Translations under genes and position numbers: made by a program
The notes under the pieces: generated by a model
Database searches by the model: none
What the model was told of the DNA's origin: nothing
Seen by the model: the letters and a program-made list of their open reading frames with translations, nothing else
Shown here: positions 1 to 11,400 of the stretch, piece by piece
How positions within the stretch are numbered: position 1 is the stretch's first letter
Layout of the letters: the number at the start of each line of letters is the position of its first letter
Source: Manduca sexta
Lineage: Eukaryota; Arthropoda; Insecta; Lepidoptera; Sphingidae
Direction of reading: 5' to 3'
Length of the DNA: 64,000 nucleotides
NCBI RefSeq assembly: GCF_014839805.1
Contig: NC_051126.1
Coordinates: 11,106,609-11,170,608 of the forward strand

Positions 1-1477
1 AACAAACATCCAAATTTAGAAACTTTAACACATATATTAGTGAGATTAGATCAATGTTCTATTCTTTTATGATAAAAATATTGAAGTCATTTAACTACAG
101 AACCATGTTCAGTATTTAATATGATATTTACATTATGATAAACCAAACATGGAGTTAATATTGTGTTATCTTTCACACTATGAATATGTGGGTACTAATT
201 ATATTACTAATTGGATGAAAAAATATCAATGCTAGTAAAATCATCTCGCCTGTGTGATGGTGATAATTTAGAGTGCAAAATGGAGATTATTATGCAGAAA
301 GGTAAAATGATCAGCTGCCTGCATAAAAAATTAAAAAGTGTTTTATTGTTTTCTTTTTGAAATATTCATTCAAAATGTTCAACTTGTAAATACAAAACTA
401 CTAACTTCCCTTCGGGATGACTTTTCATTAATTATTAAAGTTATGTGTATATTTTAACAACAAGCCACTGAACATTGGAAAAAATATCAATATAATGATG
501 AAGTTATATTTAAAATAAGATCATAAACAAAAATCCCAGAGACAAAAACCTAACTCCTTAAATGCCTATTCTTACCCATTAAGACTGGCAATGCATCTGC
601 GAATTTGCTAGTTTATGAGAAAAATAGATACCATAGTTCAGTGAAAAAGTTAAGATATTTTCTTCTTTACTGACCTATGCTAAAAATGACATGTTCCCAG
701 AGAATAAAATCTAAAGATTGTTTTATCTAATCATGCCACTTGCTGAACTTTGGTCTTGTACCAAAGAAGAATGGTGGAAGTGTGATTTGATCTTATAAGA
801 AATACAAACATCAATCAAAATATGTCATATAATTTTTTACACATTAAAAACATGTTTAAAAGACCATTCTTATGTTGAAATACCTGTAATATTATTATAA
901 CTATTGCTATAAGTTTATTAGCATGTTTTCCTTTTTATTTAAGAATAATATCATTTAATAAATATTTTAAAAAGAGATGTTGACTATGTGTATGCATTCC
1001 GTTCTTATTACATAAAACTATGTGTGTCACTGCAGATGTCAGTTAATTAGTTAAAGAAATAGCTATTTTCATCTATGGGTTCATAAAATATGGACTTTTT
1101 AAGAGTGCTGTACTGAAGTGTACATGAGTTTATATAAAATTGTAGCATTCTTTTTAAAAATCTTTTTTTTTGTGTCACAAAGAAATGTTTCCATTTATAA
1201 TATATATTGATTTTCAATTTAGTAGTTTCGTTAAAACAATTATTTTAACTATCATTTTCATTGTATCAATCCAAATGGATTCCAATGTAAACAATTAATG
1301 ATATAAAAAAAATGTAATACATAGTCTTCAGAATATTACACTTACCAATACAGGCACAGTACAATTATTCCCAGCTCGGTTCGGTTTGAGTTTCACAACG
1401 TTAATTAATGTTGTGCATTTAAAAACGAGTCCCGAAAATTCTGTAGTATTATTTATGAATTGACTATGATAACTTAC
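1..1477 (-). other. First intron of the ZNF598 gene, no exon seen
   Basis: This AT-rich stretch continues from the donor at 1477 to the left edge. I see no open frame of useful length and no second RING or C2H2 exon on the minus strand. The next ZNF598 exon must lie outside the window. Confidence 0.55.
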
Positions 1478-1645
1478 CTTTGAAAGGTCTTGACGGCAAA
1501 TAGGACACTCATTCTGGAGGCAGAGGACCCGCATACGAGTAGAACACTCGAAACATACGGGGTGGTCGCATTCACCAATCGAATAATATAGTACGTTCTT
1601 GAAACAAACTACGCAAGTATTCTCGTTGCTCTGGGTCTCGGCCAT
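1478..1645 (-). CDS. Znf598: ZNF598-type E3 ubiquitin ligase, first coding exon (partial gene)
   Basis: ZNF598 (yeast Hel2) is a cytosolic RING E3 ligase. It recognises collided ribosomes and ubiquitinates small-subunit proteins to start ribosome-associated quality control. Only the first coding exon is here. It starts at the ATG complementary to 1643-1645 and ends in a good donor (AAG|GTAAGTT, intron beginning at 1477). The 56 codons hold a C4HC3-like RING: CVVC, then CDHPVCFECS, then CPIC, in the order and spacing typical of the ZNF598 N-terminus. The remaining exons (C2H2 fingers and proline-rich tail in the family) are not found in 1-1477, so they lie left of the window. The frame stays open past the donor to 1328, but that stretch reads as intron. 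The gene is divergent from asp with 755 bp between the two start codons. The family call rests on the RING and its flanking residues; another RING ligase is less likely. Confidence 0.85.
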
Positions 1646-2400
1646 TGTCTACGTCTGTCGTAAGTCAAGGGTTCTGGAACAGCACACGACTAATTGGTCT
1701 AATACGTGAATGTGTAGAGATCGCAGAGATAAATATAAGGAATAAATACAGCACGTACGTACGTAAGAGAAAAGGAAGGACGAAAAATTTCGCACGACAG
1801 CGAAGATGACAGCTGTCCAGGGCTGCCAATATACTTTTATTATTTTTCAGCCATTTATTTATTTAGCCTTCGTTTAAAAAAAAATGTTTTTGTTAATTTC
1901 ATATTTTATCTTTTTCACAAGGAAATGCGAAAGACAATGTTTTATGAATATGGTTCTTTAATCATGTTAAGAATCTAGCATCCCTAAAGCTGGGTTGCAA
2001 ATTTTAACTTATTTTACATTTTTATCTAGTTACATTTTAAGTATTTTTTATAAATACGAGTTCTAGAAATACTTCCAGAAATCTAATATTGACGTCTCCA
2101 ATAATTACCTAACATAAGTGGTTATGATACCGTGGACTGATGTACTAAGCATATCCAACACGTCAATAATATTGACACTGACCTATGACTATGGTAAATT
2201 ATTCATTCTATACTATAACCCACTATAACCTGTGGCCTGCATATCGATAGACGACGGTTGACAATTTTGAATATTTCAAATTCAAACAATATTTTGTGTA
2301 GAATCCGTTTTATGTTAATTATTGTGTTTTGTGATGTAAAATGTGTATTTTGAACTGTGGATTTCACATGTGATATATAGTTAGAACTTGGACCACAATA
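1646..2400. promoter_or_regulatory. Divergent intergenic/promoter region of ZNF598 and asp, with a DRE-like motif
   Basis: The 755 bp between the two divergent start codons must hold both 5' ends. A perfect palindromic TATCGATA lies at 2242-2249, about 150 bp upstream of the asp start. In Drosophila this is the DRE core-promoter motif of proliferation and housekeeping genes. No clear TATA box suits either gene. The motif occurs elsewhere in the window (near 39090 and 48230), so its role here is inference. Confidence 0.4.
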
Positions 2401-5400
2401 ATGTATTTTGAAGTGCGTGTTGAATTGACTTCATGAATATTAGTAGTTTTTGAAATCAAGCATTTATTGAAAACCTTATATACTTTATTATAGATAGAGA
2501 ATACGCCGGAGCATATAAGAAAGACGAGAAGACCAGCTACTGCCCTACAAAAATCGCCTAAAGAAGAATGTCCGCGACTTATTCTGGCTCCATTTTCAAG
2601 ACCACCTCAAGTGGTGTTCGACAATGTCCTCATTGGCAACGCTTGCGAAAGAATGTTGGAAATACAAAATCCATCCAAAGTGGTGCAGAGGGTAAGTAAC
2701 TTATGTTACTATCATCATACTATAATATATATAAATATGGATTCATAATGCAATTTTTTTTCATATCACTTGCATCCGTTAACGTCCATTCTACGTTGTA
2801 CTTAGCGTTATTTTTATGTTATGGCTTGCTACACAGCATATTTTATATTATTTTTAAACAGGTACATCACAACCAGTCTGTTATTTTTAGTACAACTTTA
2901 AAATAATGTAAACAAACATATTTTTATGAATTTCTTATGTTTTGAGTAAATTTTACTATATTTTTTAAAAATGTTAAATAGAATTGCACTGCACACAGAG
3001 CATTAATATGAACTATGTATGTATAAAAACTTCAAACCCTTCTTACACATTAACTACAATCAAAATAAGTATTCTTTTTTCTTTATCTAAAATGAAGTCA
3101 GGCTTATAAAGTTTGTTTTAGTGAATATAAAATAATTATTGATATAGGCACAAATGTTTAAAGGCAATTGTGAATTTTGAATTTGTCCAACTACATTATG
3201 GCTGACTACAACCATATTAAAAATGTATGAGATTCATTTACATTTGCTACCAGTTAGTACCATAATATTTTTCTCTGTAAATATAATAGCTATGAAGGCA
3301 AAGCTAGCTTGATAGATAGATATTCTCAACTTATATTATTATTTATAGATAACTCTGGAGAAGAGCTTGCCCCCTGGACTAATAATACACTTACCAGAGG
3401 AATGGCTTGATGTTGAACCGGATATAATATACAGCTTGACAATGACATGGACACCTATGCAACCCACTGCAAGCCGCAGCACAATTCGCTTTACAAATGA
3501 TAACAGAGGCAGATATGATGTGGTTGTGGTCTTGAAGTCTACATTGGTAAGAATTTTTTCTCATATAAAAGATTTGCATAAACCTTCACCTGCATGATAT
3601 AGTTTTCCGGGATGTCTGGCTATATATTTTTTGGGAATAGGAAGCCCATGTCCTGTCTAGGGTCTCAAACTATCTATCAATATATGTGACTATCAAATTT
3701 CATTGAAATCTGTTGGGTAGTTTTTGGGTTTATCACATTCAGACAGGTGGATAGATATGGCGGGGTACTTTATTTTATAATATATTTTTTTAAGAATTTT
3801 TAAGAGTAACAATCCCGTCATATTATTTTTCAATTTTAAGAAAAATTCTTTTATGAACTATTGAGACCAGAAGACTAGCGCATTTAAAAAAAAAAATTAA
3901 ACAGACTCGTCAACTTTATATAATAATAGTAGAGATTAAATACCTAAGATATTATGAAATTGAAAATATTATTGGCTACATAGCCATTCTCATTCTGTTA
4001 TATTATATTACATAATCATACTCTCTGTAATCTCTTAGTATTACCTCAGAAATGGCTAAGTTTGAATTTAATTCTAAATGCTGCTACTATGTTCTTTAGT
4101 TCAATTCCAAATAGCTCTCCCAGCTGTAATATAAGTCTTAAAGAGTAGGTATAATATTATATATCTCGTTTAAATTTATTTAAAGATGAATAAGCTAGAC
4201 AATCTTAAAAATGTTAATCTACATCAAAAGTGAATAAAATATTTCGATCTATAATGCTAATTTATTGTTTTTTTTTTAGAACATAAAGGGTAAAACTAAA
4301 CAATCCAAAAGTTTAAAAGTTACACCAGGAAAGATTAAAAAGAAGGTAGTGAAGAAATCCCCAGTTGACATTTACAAGCGAAAAATGAAAAAAACAAGTC
4401 CACACAAACTGTTACAGACATATAACAAAGAAAACATTTCGACAATAACTGATTATTCAATAGACACGCAAAGTAAAAAATGTCCCTTTGACTCACCAAC
4501 TAGCATTGAACTCAACTTCAATACATCTGAGATATTTTCAAATGTAAGGAAGCCTAACTTACATGACACATATGACAGATCCTATGGGATTACTGATAAT
4601 AAATTAAACATTCCCCAGAATGTACTAAAGCCATTCAATAAACAAACTTATGACAATTCAGCAACAGATATATTTGATAATGTTGTGTTCACACCATTAA
4701 AAAGTTTAAAAACAGTTTCTACAAAAACTGAGAAATTAGAAAAAGGCCCCAAAATAATTTTAAGTGTTAATTCAGAGAGCGATTTCGACGATAGCTTAGA
4801 TTTAAACACCAATAAAGAAAATGAGACTCATTCAATAGTTAGCATAACATCAGCACAACCAAACAAATGGTTAACAGTGAACACTCATTACGAATCGCAA
4901 TTTACTGAAACACCAACCATTCCTAACAAGAAACAACCGAATACGTCCTCTCCGAAGGAATTAAATAACCCAGACTTCTCTATAAATACGGAATTTTCAC
5001 GTATTAGTGAATTGTCTTTTCTGCCCCAAAGATTTTCTACCGAGAGAAAATGTTTTGCTAAATTTAATAACGAGACGCACGATGTAATAAATGACATAAA
5101 ATTAAATTCTGACACCTACACAAAAGACTCGCCGAATACACCCGTGGAGCTAAATTTCGGGCAGTTTGTCATGAAACCGCCGTATTATTTCATGAAGGAA
5201 CAGCAACCAAAAATGTGTAGACAAGCTCTGTTCAGGGAATATAATCAGCAAAGAGAAATTCAAGACAAATTTTTCCTAAATCAATGTGACCAGAATGTTT
5301 GGCAGAACAATCTTAGAACTGACGTAAGATCTCCCCCGAGGTCTATAACTCCTCCTCTCCAATCAATCCCTGAAGAAAGTGCTCAAATTTCAGATATCTA

Positions 5401-8400
5401 CGTATTGGACAAAACTGATAAACGAACGTCTACATTCACAATTAATCGAACTTTTGATAAAAATGACGACAAATGTGCTATGTCCGCTTCCAACAGACAG
5501 TCGTGGTCGAAGAAAGCTGTTAGGGCTGAGCCAGATCTTTGGAAAATCCCTGTATCATTTGCAAAGAAGTCCCTTAAATCTAGGACATCTATTAAAAGCA
5601 AAGATTCACTAGTTAACAAACCTAATGTCACCTTTGAGAGTAATAAAAGCATAAATCAAAACATATCCGTTAACATGATCGGAAATGTTTATTCCCAATC
5701 GACAACTGTAGATCCCTTCTTATCTACGAGTTACTTTTACGATGAAGGGGCAGTGGAAAAATTTGAAACTGAATTTAAGAGGTGGCTAAATTACATATTG
5801 ACTCCTCCCGCCGATCTCGATAGCAATGTTGAACAGAAGATTGACGTGGGTAAGGCGTGGATAGAGAATAGAAATAAGGAAATACCCGCAGCGCCTACAA
5901 AAGAACAGGTTTCTAGCGCTTATCATAATAGCCATCGACTCGAAGGACTTCGCAGATCAGCGAGAAACTTGTTATTGAGTGCGGATATCGCACAAGTCTT
6001 TCTAAAACTAAATGCTCAGATTGAAAAGAAACTCATAGCCATAAGGAATGACCGAAATCTGCACCTAGATATTGGCTTGCAGAAAATTATAATGGAGTTG
6101 TTGCTATCGTATAATCCTTTATGGCTTCGTATAGGATTAGAAGCGATATACAGAACTGTATTGCCACTAAGGTCAAACAGCGATATAGAAGGCTTAACGA
6201 CATTCATAATCCAGAGAATGTTCAAAAATCCATTTCTCAAAAACAAACACTCCAAATCTTCTGCACCGAATATGTTATTACCTGCCTACATGGAGGCCAT
6301 CAAAAAGTTTACATTGAAGAAATTTTTCATGCTCGTATTCTTTTTAGATCAAGCCAAACAGAAAAAACTCATTCCTCACGACCCTTGCCTTTTCTGCAGA
6401 AATGCTGTTTGTAAAGAAAGTAGAGAAATCGTCATTCGATTTACGAGAGAATTGATAGCCGGAATAGGAGACGTTACTAAACATCTTCGACCTTTAGGCT
6501 ATGTTTTAAGCCATAAACAGTCTTATTTGGACGAATACAAATACGCGGTACACAACATAGCCGTAGACATACGAGATGGTGTTAGGTTGACTAAAGTTAT
6601 GGAAATAATACTAATGAGAAATGGATTGTTGAATCAGCTTAGAACACCTGCCATATCACGACTGCAGAAAATTCACAACGTTCACGTTGCATTAAATGCG
6701 CTGAAAGAAGCCAATTTCGTTATTTTTGGTGACATCACTCCTACAGATATTGCTGATGGGCATAGGGAAAAAACATTATCTCTACTGTGGCAAATCATTC
6801 ATGTATTCCGTGCGCCCCTGTTTGAGAAAGCTGCAAACGTTATCCAAGCTTGGTGGAGGAAAAAATACGAAGTTATCGTAGAGAAACGAAAAGAAGAAGA
6901 GCGGGTATTGCACATAAAGAATGAGGCGGCAAGCATCATTCAGCGTTGGTGGCGCAAAATTCAATATGATCGCCTGGTGGAGTGGGAGATGCAACGGATT
7001 ATAACTGCGACCATTATAATTCAAAAGTTTTGTCGAATGTGGCTATGCCGCACTCATTATCAGCAGTTGAAATGCAGCGTTTTAAAGATCGAAACTTGGT
7101 ATAAGTCTGCTAAATTGATAAGGGAGGCAAAAATGCAACTTCAGCGGTTACAACTAGAAAGAAAACAACTAGAGGAGAAATCGGCCACAACGTTACAGAG
7201 ATATGTGAGACGCTGGCTGTGTATGAGGCAATATAAATCAACAGTGACAAAAGTGATAATAATACAAAGCAATGTTCGACGATTCCTTGTCCGAAGAGAA
7301 TATATTCGGCTTAAGAAATCTGTAATATACGTACAGCAAAAGTATAGAAGCAAGCAGTTGATGAAAAGGCACATCAAGGAATTAGCTTATAAGAGACGAT
7401 GCGCTATTATTATGCAAAGCTATTACAAAATGATGAAGCAACGTAAAGCATTCCTAAGGTTGAAAAATGCAGTTCGTGTCACAGAGGATCGTTATATAGC
7501 TCTAGTAAAAATGAGAAAAAACCGTCAAAAATATGTAGAATTGAAACGAAATGTTATTTCCATGCAAGCTCTATACAGACGTAAGAAATGTCGTCAGGAA
7601 TATTTAAGGAAAATGCAATGCATCATACTTCTACAGAGAAAATTTCGAGCCCAACTTTTTATGAAGAAAGAAAGAGCTAATTACTTACGTACAAGAGAAG
7701 CAGCGATTGTCATTCAAAAATATATAAGATCGTACTTGTACATGAAAAATGCTCGAAAACTTTATGTCGAACAACGGAAATCAGTAATTCTGATACAAAA
7801 GTATTATAGGTCTTACATTATCGCCAAAACTCAAAGGACATCATATGTTCAGCTACGAAAGGCAGCAATTACTTTACAACGGTCATATAGAAGTTTAGTA
7901 TTAATGCGGCAGCATAGAAATAATTTCTTAAATCTCAAAAAGGCTACTGTAACAATTCAGAGACGGTTCCGAGGCCAGATGGCAATGAAAAAAGAAAAAG
8001 AGAATTATGACGCGCTTCGTAAAGCCGCTTTAGTGATGCAGCGAAGGTACAGAGCCCAACAGGCAATGCGAAAAGAACGATCCAGCTATTTGACCCTTAG
8101 GTCTTCTTGCATAGTAATACAGCGCTTCCATAGGGCCTGTGTTCAAAGAAATATCCAAAGACATGACTTCCTAAAGAAGAAAGTAGCTGCCATCAAAATA
8201 CAAACTTGGTTCAGGAGTGTCATGGTACAAAAGCAAGTAAGACAAGAATATGAACAAACTAAGACTGCTTGTGTATTAATTCAAAGAGTTTTTAGATCTT
8301 ATATTATGACTAAAAAGATACGCACTGAATACGTGAAGCTCAGAACCGCCACAATTATCATTCAGAAGTACTTTAGATGTTACATAGAAATGAAAACTGC

Positions 8401-11400
8401 ACGGGAACAATATTCGCAGTTAAAAACGGCAACAGTCACCATTCAGAAATTCTACAGGTCCTATTTAGAAACTAAGAAGCAAAGAAAAATTTATTTGCAA
8501 ATGAAGTCTGCTGTATCGACGATTACAAGTTACTATAGGCGCCACAAAGAATTTGTAACGACAAGGCAAAGATACTTGGACCTTAGAAAAGCAACAACGA
8601 TAATACAAATTAGGTACCGTAGTTTAATAGCAATGAGAGAGCATCGAAGTGAGTATTTGAAACTGAGGAAATCAAGTATTGTAATACAGCAAAGATACAA
8701 AGCTTTTCTGGCAATGAGAAAAGAGCGTGCAGAATATTTGAAATTACGAGCAGCGGCCATAATCTTACAAAGACTTTACAAAGCAAACAGCTTAATGAAA
8801 TTTGAAAGAAATAGGTATTTGAACACAGTGAAGGCATGTGTTTCAATTCAAAGTTACTTTAGGGCGTACTTGGAAGCAAAGAAACAACGAGAATATTATT
8901 TATCGTTAAAGAACTCTACTGTTGTATTGCAAAATAGATACAGAGCACTGCTTTCGATGAGAAAGGCAAGGCGAGAGTATTTACAACTTCGATCAGCTGT
9001 TGTAGTCGTACAAACAGTGTTTAGGGCGAAGATTCTTATGAAAACAGAAAGGATAACATTTTTGCGAATCGTGAGGTCGTGTATTACAATACAAAGGCAT
9101 TACAGAGGATATGTGGAGGCTAAGAGGCAAAGAGAAAATTATTTGATGTTACAACAAGCCACTGTTGTGCTGCAGAGAAGATATAGAGCACTGCTTACGA
9201 TGAGGGAAATACGGAGGGATTATTTACAACTACGATCCGCTGCTGTCACCGTTCAAACACTGTACAAAGCTATGCGTCTCATGAAAATTGAGAGGACGAG
9301 ATATTTACGTACAGTCAATGCATGCGTCACTATTCAAAGACATTACAGGGCATATGTAGAGGCCACGAAACAACGAGAAAGTTATTCAACTTTAAAAACG
9401 GCTACAGTATCTTTACAAAGGCGTTTTAGAGCTTTGATTATAATGAGACAGACGCGGCGAGAATACCTGCAATTACGATCAGCCGCTATAACCATACAGA
9501 CTATGTACAGGGGAAAAGTTGAAAGAAATAGATATCTACGTATTATGAGGTCGTCTGTCATTATTCAAAGGTTTTATAGGGGCTATGTAGCAACTAAAAA
9601 ACAGAGACAAAGTTACTTGGCATTGAAAGCAGCAGCAGTCGTACTGCAAAGGAGGTATAGGGCTTTATGCGCAATGAGGACGACAAGAACCATCTACTTG
9701 GAGTATTTAAAACAAAAGATACTAAGAGAGTCTGCAGCGATTTGCATACAGAAGAATGTAAGACGGTATTTGCAGCAATCATGGTATAGAAAATATTGCA
9801 ATATGGTAATATTAATTCAGAGAATTTGGAGAGGAAAGTTGCATACAAGATTGATAAGGTGCATGTTCTTGCAAAAACGGCGAATCGTAATAAGTGTTCA
9901 AGCAATTGCAAGGGGTTATTTGGTGAGGAAGCAATTGAAGGTGCAAAGAGAGAATGTCTTAAAAGTTCGAGAAGAACAAAGGCGTAACTGGGCTGCTTCT
10001 AAAATCCAGGTACGTGTTCATTGGTGTTGTTAAATTGTAATTTTGTGTGAGTAATATATAATTATAAAAATCTCACTATTATTACATTCTATGTGTTCAA
10101 AAGCTTTTGATAACTTGTTGACTTCGTCAATAAGCTTTACATAAAATATATATATATATATTTTTTTAATTGATGACATTGAAAACAACATACATTCAAA
10201 ATACTTCAGGCTCTGTTTCGCGGACACAAAGTTCGTGAAGCCATTTCTCACGATCGGCGAGTGACGGAACTTCGACTCCGATGGCGCCAAGGTGGTCTCA
10301 ACTCCGACCAAGAGACCCTCAAGGAGCGAAATGAAGAGGTCATGCATGTGCTTCGGAATATGTGCGACATAGAAACCGTCATCAGGGCGTTCAGATCACT
10401 AGGTTGATATTTTAATTTTATTTAATTTTGTACCTACATTTTGTGTGCGTTTTTGATATAGCTAGCTATAGCTTGGGGGTTAACTTTAACGTAAACCTTC
10501 ATGGCTATGTTTCAGCTGTATCTATACACTAGTGATAAGATAATAAATTGATAACAGGCGATATTTTCATTATGAAGTGCTATTAGAGATGTTGCCGGTC
10601 GATCCGTAATATGTAAACATCCCCTCTCCATAGGGAGAGAGGGAGACTCCCTAGTCACTCACAGTCTTACAATATATTAACATGTCCTGAATTCGGGAAA
10701 CCACCTACTCATATTCTATAGTACGAGTATGTGCAAATTAGAATGTAAATAAACAAAACAATGCATATTTGTCAGTTCTTTATGATCATATCGACATTAT
10801 TTACAGAGTTACTAACGGAGGTATTCCCCATGATGTACAACGACGTCGCCGCGTCGATAGTGCGTCGCGTGTACGTCTACATGTCGGTAACGAACAGATC
10901 CATTTCCAGCATAGAAGTGTTGAAGTCTGCCGCCGCTGTGCTTGTCAATCTGACGCGATATAGGTTCACTGGACCGAAGATTTATGCTGTAAGTACTAAT
11001 TGTAGCTTTGAAAATATGAATCAATAATGCTAAGCTATTAGAGATCTACAAATAACCCTATATAGATCTATCTTTCAATCTCAGAGTAACTAGTAAGATA
11101 ATATTTTGTTGTATAGCTAAATGGAAATCTACTAGAGTACGCGTACAATCCTTATACCGGTTTGTTTTGTACTTAAATAATGTGTGTAAAAACATAATAA
11201 AAATTTGATGAAATGTTAGGTAGCATGATTAGTTTTTATATAGATAACAACTTGCTATCACTCTCGCACGCCAGCATTTAAATGGCGATGACGTTACAAC
11301 ATGGCTTAAGTACCGATGTTCCGCGATTGGTGGATGAGGTCTTTTATAATTTAAACGGCGTTCAGTAATCAATAGTATTCTATAATTATTTTAAATATGC

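Noticed and set aside
9594..9911. 105-codon antisense frame under asp exon 4
   Set aside because: Shadow of the IQ repeats on the opposite strand. Similar antisense frames recur at other repeat units (7141-7377, 8533-8846).
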